64,000 bases of DNA. Origin: PUPG01 sp031323845 (GTDB lineage: Bacteria > Bacteroidota > Bacteroidia > Bacteroidales > UBA7960). Of the stretch, positions 51,454 through 60,786 are shown piece by piece (the first letter of the stretch is position 1; each line of letters opens with the position of its first letter). The notes under the pieces are model-generated. The model did not search any database. It was given only the letters and a program-made list of their open reading frames with translations, and was not told the origin of the DNA. The stretch lies in NCBI GenBank assembly GCA_031323845.1, contig JAVIYP010000006.1, positions 1 through 64,000 of the forward strand, given 5' to 3'. Position numbers and translations under genes: made by a program.

Positions 51454-52704
51454 ATGATATTAATCATTAAGTTAATCAGGGAAGGAGCAATATTTGCCAT
51501 TACCTCCGTGTTGGCCAACAAATTACGTACGGTTCTTACCCTGCTGGGCATCACCATAGGCATATTTGCCATCATATCGGTTTTTTCCATTGTAGATTCC
51601 CTTGAAAAGCAGGTCAGAAACAGTATTTCGGCTCTTGGTGACAATGTGGTATATATTCAGAAGTGGCCGTGGGCTTTCGGTGCAGAGTATCCCTGGTGGA
51701 GCTTTATTGGGCGACCGGTGCCGCAGCTTCACGAGCTGGACGAAGTGATGCGCAGATCACTTGCGGCTGAGGCTGCCGCATTTATGTCGGCAACCAGGAG
51801 AAGGGTTGAGTATTTAAACACAAACATTGATAACGTGACCATCATAGGTGTGTCTGCCGATTATGACCAGGTAAGAAACTTCGACATGCATGATGGCCGG
51901 TATTTCACCCCCCTGGAATCCACTGCGGGAAGGAATGTCGCTGTGATTGGCTATGAAATTGCTCAAAACCTGTTTCGTGATGCTGACCCTATCGGCAGAG
52001 ACATCAGGCTGTTCGGTTTAAACACTACGGTAATAGGTGTTTTTGCCAAAGAAGGCATCGGCGGGTTCGGTCTCGATCACGACAATGCAGTTGTGCTTCC
52101 GGTGAACTATCTCAATCAGTTCATCAACGTAAACCAGGAGCGTTACGACCCCTTGATCATGGTTAAAGCCCGTGCGGGCATCTCCAACGAGGAGCTCATT
52201 GATGACCTTACCGGGGTTATGCGTTCGGTAAGAAGGCTTCCCCCCGTGGCCGACAATAATTTCGCACTGAACGAAACCAGCCTGCTCTCACAAGGCTTCG
52301 ACAGCGTTTTTGCCATCATAAGCATGGCAGGGTGGATTATCGGAGGTTTTTCAATACTGGTTGGCGGCTTTGGCATAGCCAACATCATGTTTGTCAGTGT
52401 ACGTGAACGGACCAGCATTATTGGAATTCAAAAAGCACTGGGGGCAAAGAATTATTTCATTCTTTGGCAGTTTTTATTCGAAGCCATCCTGCTCAGCCTC
52501 ATGGGCGGTACCGTAGGACTTTTACTGGTTTTTACAGGAACTACACTGGTAGCCAACATTTTTGAAATCGATTTTGCACTCAGCTTGTCAAACATCCTGC
52601 GTGGTATTAATGTTTCAGTAATTATAGGACTGGTGTCGGGGTTTTTGCCCGCCTGGAGCGCCGCCCGCCTGGATCCGGTAGAAGCCATCAGAAGCACCGG
52701 ATAA
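51454..52704 (+). CDS. MacB/FtsX-type ABC transporter permease
   Basis: 416 residues with an N-terminal membrane helix (about 22-45, LLGITIGIFAIISVFS), a periplasmic MacB-type core domain (about 55-270) and three C-terminal helices (WIIGGFSILVGGFGIANIMFVSV and following). The GAKNYFILWQFLFEAILLSLMGG coupling helix is typical. Such permeases move lipoproteins or peptides or transmit force with a separate ATPase, not encoded next to it. Confidence 0.92.
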   Translation: MILIIKLIREGAIFAITSVLANKLRTVLTLLGITIGIFAIISVFSIVDSLEKQVRNSISALGDNVVYIQKWPWAFGAEYPWWSFIGRPVPQLHELDEVMRRSLAAEAAAFMSATRRRVEYLNTNIDNVTIIGVSADYDQVRNFDMHDGRYFTPLESTAGRNVAVIGYEIAQNLFRDADPIGRDIRLFGLNTTVIGVFAKEGIGGFGLDHDNAVVLPVNYLNQFINVNQERYDPLIMVKARAGISNEELIDDLTGVMRSVRRLPPVADNNFALNETSLLSQGFDSVFAIISMAGWIIGGFSILVGGFGIANIMFVSVRERTSIIGIQKALGAKNYFILWQFLFEAILLSLMGGTVGLLLVFTGTTLVANIFEIDFALSLSNILRGINVSVIIGLVSGFLPAWSAARLDPVEAIRSTG

Positions 52705-52734
52705 TCCAGGGTTGAGGCAGCGTCAACGGGTCAG

Positions 52735-52762
52735 TTGGCTGTTAGCTCCTGGCTGTTGGTAA
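52735..52762. repeat. Heptanucleotide array 4
   Basis: Four heptamers in phase: TTGGCTG, TTAGCTC, CTGGCTG, TTGGTAA. Same 7-bp period as the arrays near 9 kb but a different core. Confidence 0.6.
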
Positions 52763-52803
52763 ATAATCTTGCAAAAAGCTAAAGGCCAAAAGAAGAGAAA
52801 GTT

Positions 52804-52831
52804 AAAAATGAAAAGTGAAAAGTGAAAAATA
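52804..52831. repeat. Heptanucleotide array 5
   Basis: Four A-rich heptamers in phase, of the form AAAAGTG or AAAAATG, a third composition class with the same period. Confidence 0.6.
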
Positions 52832-52855
52832 TCTGTAACATGGTAAATCTTCACT

Positions 52856-52912
52856 TCTGCACATCTGCACATCTGCACATTTGCACATTTGCACATCTGC
52901 ACATCTGTTCAG
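52856..52912. repeat. 8-bp repeat array
   Basis: Six octamers TCTGCACA or TTTGCACA in phase (52856-52903), then TCTGTTCAG. Inverted relative to the short array at 50466-50488. It lies 60 bases before gpmI. Confidence 0.85.
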
Positions 52913-52970
52913 TTTCTCAGGTATTAATACTAAACATTGACAATTAAGAACATACGTAAAATAAAAACAC

Positions 52971-54488
52971 ATGAATAAACGATTGATGCTTATCATACTT
53001 GATGGATGGGGAAAAGGAAAAGGAGACAAGTCCGACATTATTCATCAGTCCAAAGTACCATTTACCGATAGTTTATATAACAATACCCCCAACACCATGC
53101 TTCGGACATCGGGGGAGGATGTGGGTTTGCCGGACGGGCAAATGGGCAACTCTGAGGTTGGGCACCTAAACATGGGTGCCGGCCGCGTAGTTTACCAGGA
53201 TCTAGTTAAGATCAGCAAGGCGGTCAAAGATAAGTCGTTTCAGCAAAATGAGGCGTTGAAAGAGGCATTTGTCTATGCAAAGGAACAGGGCAAGAAGGTG
53301 CATCTTTTCGGCCTGGTTTCTGACGGAGGTGTGCATTCGGCAATGGATCATCTTTTTGGTCTTTGCGATATGGCAAAGGCTTTTGACTTTAACGATCTGT
53401 ATATCCATGCCTTTACTGATGGGCGCGATACTGATCCCAAAAGCGGGAAGGGCTTCCTTCATGATCTTGAGGCCCATTTGAAGCAATCAGCGGGGACTGT
53501 TGCCAGTGTGTGCGGACGTTATTATGCCATGGATCGCGACAAGCGCTGGGAGCGCATCAAATTGGCTTACGACATGTTGTTGCATGGCAAGGCGGAATAT
53601 TTTAACAGTGCTGCGGAGGCCATTCAGGCATCATACGACGAAGAGATCACCGATGAATTTATCAAACCAAAAATAATTACAAATGATGAGGGCACGCCCC
53701 TTGCTACAGTAAGCGAAAACGACGTAGTGATCTGTTTCAATTTCCGCACGGATCGCCTGCGTGAGATAACCACCGTGCTGACACAGCAGGACATGCCGGA
53801 ATACGAAATGCGTAAGCTTCCGCTCCATTATGTTACGATGACAGAATATGACAAGTCGTTTAAAAATGTTCGTGTAGCCTATAAGAAGCAAGACCTGGTC
53901 AACACCCTGGGAGAGGTATTATCGAAGGCTGGAAAGACACAGCTCCGCATTGCAGAAACGGAGAAATACCCTCATGTTACTTTTTTCTTCAGCGGTGGTC
54001 GTGAAGAAGCTTTTGAGGGTGAAGAGCGGGTGATGATCCCTTCGCCCAAAGTTGCCACATACGACTTGCAACCTGCCATGAGTGCTCCTGAGGTAAAAGA
54101 TGCTGTGATCAGGGAGATCGTGTCGGAAAAGCATGATTTCATCTGCCTCAATTTCGCCAATGCTGACATGGTTGGTCATACCGGCGTTTATGAAGCCATA
54201 AGGGAGGCCCTTGAAACCGTTGATGCCTGCTTGCAGGAGGTAGTGGAAGCAGGTCTTGCGCATCGCTACAGCATGATCATCACTGCCGACCATGGCAACG
54301 CCGATTACGGCATCAACGACGATGGTTCGCCCAATACGGCACATACCACCAACCCTGTACCCTGCTGGCTGATCGATAATGATTACAACGAGATCAGACC
54401 CGGGCGCCTGGCCGACCTTGCTCCTACCATACTGCATATCATGGGGTTGGAAGCACCTGAGGAAATGGAGGGGGATGTGTTGGTTTGA
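52971..54488 (+). CDS. gpmI: 2,3-bisphosphoglycerate-independent phosphoglycerate mutase
   Basis: 505 residues of the alkaline-phosphatase-like family: LIILDGWG at the start, the catalytic Ser in MGNSEVGHLNMGAGR, HTDGRDTDP-like FTDGRDTDPKSG, and ITADHGNAD with TAHTTNPVP near the end for the two Mn2+ sites. It converts 3- to 2-phosphoglycerate in glycolysis. Confidence 0.97.
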   Translation: MNKRLMLIILDGWGKGKGDKSDIIHQSKVPFTDSLYNNTPNTMLRTSGEDVGLPDGQMGNSEVGHLNMGAGRVVYQDLVKISKAVKDKSFQQNEALKEAFVYAKEQGKKVHLFGLVSDGGVHSAMDHLFGLCDMAKAFDFNDLYIHAFTDGRDTDPKSGKGFLHDLEAHLKQSAGTVASVCGRYYAMDRDKRWERIKLAYDMLLHGKAEYFNSAAEAIQASYDEEITDEFIKPKIITNDEGTPLATVSENDVVICFNFRTDRLREITTVLTQQDMPEYEMRKLPLHYVTMTEYDKSFKNVRVAYKKQDLVNTLGEVLSKAGKTQLRIAETEKYPHVTFFFSGGREEAFEGEERVMIPSPKVATYDLQPAMSAPEVKDAVIREIVSEKHDFICLNFANADMVGHTGVYEAIREALETVDACLQEVVEAGLAHRYSMIITADHGNADYGINDDGSPNTAHTTNPVPCWLIDNDYNEIRPGRLADLAPTILHIMGLEAPEEMEGDVLV

Positions 54489-54504
54489 CCAGTTTTGATG
54501 TGCA

Positions 54505-54637
54505 ACTCCCTTCGGGGTCGAAATCCTGTCATGCATCCAATATTTCTAAATTATGTCATCCCTCCGGGATGATAATGGAGTCTTCAACGTGCCTTGATTA
54601 AAATATAACGAATCATTAGTGTGACCCCGCAGGGGTC
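54505..54637. repeat. Three REP-like palindromes beside the transposase remnant
   Basis: CTCCC-TTC-GGGGT (54505-54517), CATCCC-TCC-GGGATG (54557-54571) and GACCCC-GCA-GGGGTC (54623-54637) are short GC-rich stem-loops with 3-base loops, two of them followed by GAA. REP-associated tyrosine transposases are known to be flanked by such elements. Confidence 0.65.
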
Positions 54638-54651
54638 GAATATTTATAACT

Positions 54652-54806
54652 ATGAGCACATATTCACAGATATATATCCAAATCGTATTTGCTGTAAGAA
54701 ATCGCAAATGTTTAATAAAAGCAACATGGGAAGATCAATTATACAAATACATATCCGGGATCGTGCAAAACAACGGACAAAAAATACTGGCAATCAACGG
54801 CATGCC
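54652..54806 (+). pseudogene. Truncated REP-associated tyrosine transposase (IS200-like)
   Basis: About 50 residues starting MSTYSQIYIQIVFAVRNRK and reaching KILAINGMP match the N-terminus of Y1-type (RAYT/IS200) transposases. The HuH metal motif (HIHI-like), which should follow INGMP within a few residues, and the catalytic Tyr are gone. The sequence then runs into the 3' end of the LacI gene on the other strand. The open frame continues to about 54891 but no longer resembles a transposase. Confidence 0.75.
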
Positions 54807-54819
54807 TTTTCAGGAGACC

Positions 54820-55827
54820 TCACCCCGAGGCCCGTACTTTCAGGAAGGCCGGAAATACTTTTGTCCTGAATTCTTTTGCCGGTTCCCCTGAAAGTCGCTG
54901 TATAAGCATCCTTGCCGCCTCCTTGCCAATATCGTATCCACGCTGCTCCACAGTAGTCAGGGCAGGGTGTACCACTGATGCGATGGGATCGTCACCGAAA
55001 CCGGCGACAGCGATTTGTCCCGGCACTTCATAACCATGATCCTGCAACAGGCGCATGGCGGCCACCGCAGTAAAATCATTGACGGCAAAGATGGCATCAG
55101 CTTCGGTTATTAACGACAGCAATTTACTGCCAAGCTGTTTTACCCGCGCAGGGGTGTCGCATTTCAGCACCCATTCTTCACGCTCCTCAACACCGTGCTC
55201 CTGGAGTGCTTCCACATATCCGCGGTATCGTTCGCGGCCCACACAGAGGTGTTGTGGACCTGCCAAATGGATGATGTTCCTGCGGCCTGTTTTCAGGAGA
55301 TGGGATACCACCATGCGCGCGCCTTCAAAATCGTTGGTCAGCACCCGGTCGGAGTCAATTTCAGGACTGGCCCTGTCCATAAACACAACAGGGATCTCCT
55401 GTTCAACCAGGCGCCGGAGGTGAGCGTGGTCGCGGGTACTCTTACTGATCGACAACAGAATTCCATCCACCCTGTGGTCAGTCAAGGCCGCCACATTGAT
55501 CACCTCACGGTGATAGTCCTCGTTCGACTGACAAATGATGACCCTGTATCCCTGGCCATACGCAACCTCTTCAATGCCGCTGATCACCGAAGAAAAGAAA
55601 TGATGCACAATTTCAGGAATGACCACCCCGATCGTAAAAGATTTCTGTTGTTTTAATCCAAGGGCGATGACATTCGGCCGGTAGTTTACCTTACGTGCAT
55701 ACTCCTGTATGCGCCGGCATGTAGCCTCGCTGATTTCAGGATGGTTTTTCAGCGCCCGTGAAACCGTTGAGGGTGAAACACCAAATTCGCGGGCTATATC
55801 ACTTATGGAAACCTGTGGCGACTTCAT
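54820..55827 (-). CDS. LacI-family transcriptional regulator of the adjacent glycan locus
   Basis: 335 residues: N-terminal helix-turn-helix and hinge (ISDIAREFGVSPSTVSRALKN), then a periplasmic-binding-protein-like sensor (IGVVIPEIVHHFF, VDGILLSIS, FGDDPIASVVHPALTTVEQ). It binds a palindromic operator and responds to a sugar. It is divergent from the susC-like gene and has a 14-bp palindrome in the shared gap. The end (KVRASG) is slightly short of the family; the transposase remnant abuts it. Confidence 0.95.
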   Translation of the reverse strand: MKSPQVSISDIAREFGVSPSTVSRALKNHPEISEATCRRIQEYARKVNYRPNVIALGLKQQKSFTIGVVIPEIVHHFFSSVISGIEEVAYGQGYRVIICQSNEDYHREVINVAALTDHRVDGILLSISKSTRDHAHLRRLVEQEIPVVFMDRASPEIDSDRVLTNDFEGARMVVSHLLKTGRRNIIHLAGPQHLCVGRERYRGYVEALQEHGVEEREEWVLKCDTPARVKQLGSKLLSLITEADAIFAVNDFTAVAAMRLLQDHGYEVPGQIAVAGFGDDPIASVVHPALTTVEQRGYDIGKEAARMLIQRLSGEPAKEFRTKVFPAFLKVRASG

Positions 55828-56019
55828 AAGCTGATCCGGGTTAAATGAATAATTATCTCACCATAAAGATACGTAATAAAGAAATGCACAATTGAGTTAT
55901 CTGTTATTAAAGAATGAGGAAACGCAGCACTGCAGCAAAAACCCGCGTCAACATAGAAAAGGGCCCTTTGTTGACAGGGCGGACCGTTACACATGCATCA
56001 TTAAACGGGAAATTCTATA

Positions 56020-56033
56020 CGCAAACGTTTGCG
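56020..56033. promoter_or_regulatory. Probable LacI-family operator
   Basis: CGCAAACGTTTGCG is a perfect 14-bp palindrome with a central CG, the classic LacI/CcpA/MalR operator form. It lies about 65 bases before the susC-like -7 element and 193 bases from the LacI start. The remainder of the gap 55828-56161 is A/T-rich. Confidence 0.75.
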
Positions 56034-56084
56034 GAAAAAACTGATTATCAATACCAAAACATTAAATAATTTAAAAAAAAACGT

Positions 56085-56092
56085 TAAATTTG
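56085..56092 (+). promoter_or_regulatory. Putative -7 element of the SusC-like operon
   Basis: TAAATTTG, exact TAnnTTTG, 70 bases before the SusC-like ATG. No TTTG is seen at -33, fitting an activator-dependent or regulated promoter. Confidence 0.55.
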
Positions 56093-56161
56093 TAGGCTAA
56101 ATTCTGAATCGAATCAAAACAGCCATTCTATTTTTAGTTTCATTTTAATTCAGTTAACAAT

Positions 56162-59143
56162 ATGACAAAACCAATCAAGAACATGATTCCTTTGCTATTG
56201 GCGCTTTTTATGGCGACTGTGGCATGGGGACAAAGAGGCACGGTTACCGGTGTTGTCAGTGACGCCCAAACAGGCGAGACACTGCCCGGTGCCAACGTCG
56301 TCATTCAGGGCACTACGATCGGTACAGTGACCGATATTGACGGACAATACAGTCTGGATGTGTCTGCCGGCGAAGTTACTCTGGTAGCCAGCTTCCTCGG
56401 CTACAATCCATCGGTACGTACCATCAATATTGGTGCCGGTGAACTTCTTACCATCAACTTTCCTCTTGAGCTTGACATTGCAACGCTTGAGGAGTTCGTG
56501 ATTATTGGTTACGGTGTGCAGCGCCGTGAAGATGCCACAGGTTCTGTGGCGGTTGTAGGTGAGCGCGACTTCAACAGGGGTAACATCACCACTCCTGCCG
56601 AGCTGTTGCGCGGAAAGATGCCCGGCGTGCAAATTACCTCTGCCGGTGGTGCACCAGGGACCGGTGAAACCATTAGGATCAGGGGTGGGTCATCTCTTGA
56701 TGCCGATAACAACCCGCTGATCGTTATTGATGGTGTACCCATTGAAAGTGCTGGCGTTCCCGGGTTGAGAAACCCCCTGTCTACCATCAACCCCAGCGAC
56801 ATCGAGACCTTTACCGTACTGAAAGACGCTTCTGCAACAGCCATTTACGGGTCGAGGGCGTCAAACGGGGTAATCATCATCACAACAAAAAAGGGTCAGA
56901 AAGACATGCCCCTTCAATTTGATTATTCAGGTTCATTTTCGCTTGCGCAGAACATCCGGACCGTTGATGTGTTAAACGCTGATGATTTTCGTCAGATCGT
57001 GCAGGAAAGGTATGAGGGAAGAACAAGCGTACTGAACATGTTAGGCACTGCCAGCACCAACTGGCAGGATCATATCTTCCAGGATGCATTCTCACACGAC
57101 CACTTGCTGAGCGCCAGGGGTGCTTACAGGAATGTCCCCTATCGCATATCTATAGGATATAAAGCAGAAGAAGGCGTCCTGCAAAGAGACCACATTGAAC
57201 GTACATCACTGGCTGTAAACCTTAGCCCCACATTGTTCGACAATCACCTGAATGTCAACCTCAATGTCAGGGGTGTAAACATCAACAACCAGTTTGCCAA
57301 TGAAGGCGCTATCGGGTCAGCTGTTAGCTTCGATCCTACAAAACCGGTCAGGGTTGACAGTCCGAACTTCGGAGGTTACTATACCTGGCTCGAAGGAGAC
57401 ATGCCCATCACTTATGCCATTAACCCTGTTGCACTCCTTGACCTTACCAACAATGATTCGAATGTAAAAAGACTCATTGGAAATGCCCAGCTGGAATACA
57501 AGGTCCACTGGCTCCCGGAACTTACGGCTAACATGAACGTGGCTTACGACTATTCCGAGTCGGAAGGAAACAACTTCACCCCCGATTATGCACCATGGGC
57601 TTATGTGTCCGGAGGTTCAATCGGCAGGTACGGTCAGGAAAGAAAAAACCAGCTGTTCGATTTTTACCTGAATTATGCTAACGAAATTCCGGGCCTGAAC
57701 AGTCGTTTCGATGTGATGGCCGGTTACTCGTACCAGTATTTCTGGAACAAGGGATACAATTTCTCAAGCAATATTGAAGGTAATATTTTCGGCACGGAAT
57801 ACCGCATCTTCGACGACCTGGAGTATGAATCTGACCTTGTGCTGATTTCTTTCTTCGGCCGTATGAACTATTACCTGATGGACCGTTACCTGTTTACCTT
57901 CACCTTACGTAACGACCATACTTCAAGGTTCTCTGCCGATACCCGGTCAGGCGTATTTCCATCAGCAGCCTTTGCCTGGCGTATCGACAAGGAAAACTTC
58001 ATGGACAACCTTGACTTTTTCAACGAACTCAAGCTGAGGCTTGGATGGGGTGTTACCGGTCAGCAAAATATCGGACACGGCAACTATCCTTACCTTGCAC
58101 GCTACACCAGGAGCCGCGAGGGCGCACGTTATCCTTTCGGCAACGTATTTCTTGACACCTGGCGCCCGGAAGGTTATGACAGCGAGATCAAGTGGGAAGA
58201 AACAACCACCTATAATGCCGGTATCGATTATGGTCTTTTCGGCGACAGGTACTATGGCTCCATTGACTTCTATTTCCGTGAAACCAGGGACCTGATCAAC
58301 GTAATCCCGGTTCCTGCAGGTACCAACCTGACAAACTTTATTCTGACCAATGTCGGAAACATGGAAAACACCGGTGTGGAGTTCAGCATCTTTACCCGCC
58401 CCATTGTCACCAGAGACTTCAGGTGGGAGTTGGGGCTCAACGCCACCTGGAACGACACCAAAATTACCAGGCTGACTGCCGTGGATGACCCCAACTACCC
58501 CGGAACCCAGGAAGGATTTATTTCCGGCGGCGTAGGAAACAGAATACAAATCCACAGCGTAGGCTATACACCCTATACCTTCTGGGTATATCAGCAGGTA
58601 TACGATGAAAATGGAAATCCGATCGAAGGGCTTTATGTCGACCGAAATGGTGACGGCGAAATCACCTCCGAAGACCTCTATCGTTTCAAAAGCCCCATGC
58701 CGACATACTACCTTGGCATCACCTCCGAGTTCCTTTACAAGAACTGGAGTTTTGCTTTTGCCGGTCGTGCCAATTTTGACAACTGGGTTTACAATAACGT
58801 AAGCTCAGTGAACGGTGAATTAAGCAGGTTGTTCCGTCCGGAAGGACCGTACCTGAGCAACATTACAAGTGATGCACTCGACGTAAACTTCAACCAGGCA
58901 CGCTATCTGTCCGATTATTACATCCAGAACGGCTCCTTCTTCAAAATGGATCACATCACACTGGGTTATAACTTCTTCAATGTAATGGGTACCGGAGCTA
59001 ACCTGAACGTATCAGCCATCGTTCAGAATGCATTTACCATTACAAAATACGATGGGCTGGATCCGGAGGTTCACAGCGGAATCGATAACAACATCTATCC
59101 GCGTCCCAGGACCTTTGTCCTGAACGTCAACCTCCAGTTTTAA
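56162..59143 (+). CDS. SusC/RagA-family TonB-linked outer-membrane protein
   Basis: 993 residues: signal peptide to VAWGQ, carboxypeptidase-like domain (about 27-100, GTVTGVVSDAQTGETLPGANV, GTVTDIDGQYSL), a SusC-type signature (EEFVIIGYGVQ), plug (RGGSSLDADNNPLIVIDGV, NPSDIETFTVLKDASATAIYG) and a barrel ending LNVNLQF. It imports oligosaccharides through the outer membrane with the SusD-like lid encoded 21 bases downstream. Confidence 0.96.
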   Translation: MTKPIKNMIPLLLALFMATVAWGQRGTVTGVVSDAQTGETLPGANVVIQGTTIGTVTDIDGQYSLDVSAGEVTLVASFLGYNPSVRTINIGAGELLTINFPLELDIATLEEFVIIGYGVQRREDATGSVAVVGERDFNRGNITTPAELLRGKMPGVQITSAGGAPGTGETIRIRGGSSLDADNNPLIVIDGVPIESAGVPGLRNPLSTINPSDIETFTVLKDASATAIYGSRASNGVIIITTKKGQKDMPLQFDYSGSFSLAQNIRTVDVLNADDFRQIVQERYEGRTSVLNMLGTASTNWQDHIFQDAFSHDHLLSARGAYRNVPYRISIGYKAEEGVLQRDHIERTSLAVNLSPTLFDNHLNVNLNVRGVNINNQFANEGAIGSAVSFDPTKPVRVDSPNFGGYYTWLEGDMPITYAINPVALLDLTNNDSNVKRLIGNAQLEYKVHWLPELTANMNVAYDYSESEGNNFTPDYAPWAYVSGGSIGRYGQERKNQLFDFYLNYANEIPGLNSRFDVMAGYSYQYFWNKGYNFSSNIEGNIFGTEYRIFDDLEYESDLVLISFFGRMNYYLMDRYLFTFTLRNDHTSRFSADTRSGVFPSAAFAWRIDKENFMDNLDFFNELKLRLGWGVTGQQNIGHGNYPYLARYTRSREGARYPFGNVFLDTWRPEGYDSEIKWEETTTYNAGIDYGLFGDRYYGSIDFYFRETRDLINVIPVPAGTNLTNFILTNVGNMENTGVEFSIFTRPIVTRDFRWELGLNATWNDTKITRLTAVDDPNYPGTQEGFISGGVGNRIQIHSVGYTPYTFWVYQQVYDENGNPIEGLYVDRNGDGEITSEDLYRFKSPMPTYYLGITSEFLYKNWSFAFAGRANFDNWVYNNVSSVNGELSRLFRPEGPYLSNITSDALDVNFNQARYLSDYYIQNGSFFKMDHITLGYNFFNVMGTGANLNVSAIVQNAFTITKYDGLDPEVHSGIDNNIYPRPRTFVLNVNLQF

Positions 59144-59164
59144 TCACGATTAACAAGAAAAACT

Positions 59165-60745
59165 ATGAAAAGCATTAAGAAAATAGCTATAATAATTGCC
59201 GCGCTGATGATTTCCTTTTCATCCTGTATGAAGGACCTGGATACAGTTCCTTTGGATGGCAATGAAATCACGGCTGCTGATGTTTTTAACGATCCGAACG
59301 CCTATCGTGAGATACTTGCCAAACTGTATGCAGGACTGGCAGTATCCGGTCAGCAGGGCCCCGCAGGGATGGCCGATATCAGCGGTATCGATGAAGGTTT
59401 TGGTCAATACCTGAGAGCCGTTTACTATCACCAGGTGCTCACCACCGATGAGGCGGTAATAGGTTGGGACGACCAAACCATCAAAGACCTGGTTTACCAC
59501 AGCTGGACAGCCAGCGACGTGTTTGTTTCTGCCATGTACTACCGCATTTTTTACCAGATTGCGCTGGCCAACGAATACATCCGTCAGACCACCGACGACA
59601 AACTCGACGAAAGAGGAGTAAGCGGAGCGCTCAGAGATCAGATTAAAGTTTACAGGGCCGAAGCACGCTTCCTTCGTGCATTCAGCTACTGGCATGCGCT
59701 TGATATCTTCGGCAATGTTCCCTTCGTTACTCCTGAACATCCCATTGGAGCGTTCCTGCCCGAGCAGATTATGCGTGCAGAGCTGTTTTTACATCTTGAG
59801 GAAGAACTCCTGGAGATTTATCCTTCAATGGCGGAAGCACGCGCCAACGAATACGGCAGGGTCGACAGGGCCGCCGCATGGATGCTGCTTGCCAAGCTTT
59901 ATATGAACGCCGAAACTTATGCAAATCAGCAAAGGTACACGGACGCGTTAACGTACCTGAACCTGATCATAGATGCCGGCTACGCGCTTGAGGATGAGTA
60001 CCTGCATCTTTTCAATGCCGATAACCATTTGAGCACCAACGAAATCATCATGAGAGTGCCTTATCATGGCATTGAAACCCAAACCTATGGCGGTACTACC
60101 TTCGTCATTAAGGCAAGTATCGGTGGCGATATGGTGCCTGCTCATTCCGGAGTGAATGAAGGTTGGGGCGGTCTTCGCACCACACCCGAATTTGTCTCGC
60201 TCTTTCATAATGACGACCCGAGAGCGCTGTTTTTTACGGACGGTCAAACGCTCAACATCCCCAATCTTTCTGACTTCCAGAATGGTTATGCAGTGCGTAA
60301 GTTTACGAACATGACGCGCGACAACCAACCGGGAAGCAACCTTGAGTTCCCCGACACTGACTTTCCGGTATTCCGCCTGGCCGATGTGTACCTGATGTAT
60401 GCCGAGGCCGTGCTCAGAGGCGGCAGTGGTGGCGACATGGCCACGGCACTGAACCTCGTCAACCAGATCAGAGAAAGAGCATGGGGCGATAACTCGGGCA
60501 ACATCACCGCCGGACAGTTAACCCTCGACTTTATCCTCGATGAACGTGGCCGGGAACTCTACTGGGAAGGACACAGAAGAACAGACCTGATACGCTTTGG
60601 CCGATTTACCGGCAATGCCTATGTCTGGGCATGGAAAGGACAAACACCGAATGGTCTTCCTACAGATTCAAGGTTTAACCTCTTCCCGATACCGGACTCT
60701 GATGTGAACGCAAACCCCAACCTGGAACAAAACCCGGATTATTAA
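59165..60745 (+). CDS. SusD/RagB-family glycan-binding lipoprotein
   Basis: 526 residues, lipoprotein signal ending ISFSSC. TPR-like helices (YRAEARFLRAFSYWHALDIFGNVPFV) and the C-terminal block GGDMATALNLVNQIRERAWG, ILDERGRELYWEGHRRTDLIRFGRF are diagnostic. It caps the SusC-like pore and binds the glycan on the cell surface. Confidence 0.96.
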   Translation: MKSIKKIAIIIAALMISFSSCMKDLDTVPLDGNEITAADVFNDPNAYREILAKLYAGLAVSGQQGPAGMADISGIDEGFGQYLRAVYYHQVLTTDEAVIGWDDQTIKDLVYHSWTASDVFVSAMYYRIFYQIALANEYIRQTTDDKLDERGVSGALRDQIKVYRAEARFLRAFSYWHALDIFGNVPFVTPEHPIGAFLPEQIMRAELFLHLEEELLEIYPSMAEARANEYGRVDRAAAWMLLAKLYMNAETYANQQRYTDALTYLNLIIDAGYALEDEYLHLFNADNHLSTNEIIMRVPYHGIETQTYGGTTFVIKASIGGDMVPAHSGVNEGWGGLRTTPEFVSLFHNDDPRALFFTDGQTLNIPNLSDFQNGYAVRKFTNMTRDNQPGSNLEFPDTDFPVFRLADVYLMYAEAVLRGGSGGDMATALNLVNQIRERAWGDNSGNITAGQLTLDFILDERGRELYWEGHRRTDLIRFGRFTGNAYVWAWKGQTPNGLPTDSRFNLFPIPDSDVNANPNLEQNPDY

Positions 60746-60786
60746 TCAATATGCAGTACCGATCATTCATTAAAAACACATATAAA

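Noticed and set aside
52802..53038. 78-codon minus-strand frame with CADVQMCKCADVQMC repeats
   Set aside because: The repeats are the translated 8-bp DNA array; the frame also overlaps the gpmI start.
54807..54891. C-terminal part of the transposase open frame
   Set aside because: Beyond INGMP it reads antisense through the LacI gene end and has no transposase similarity.
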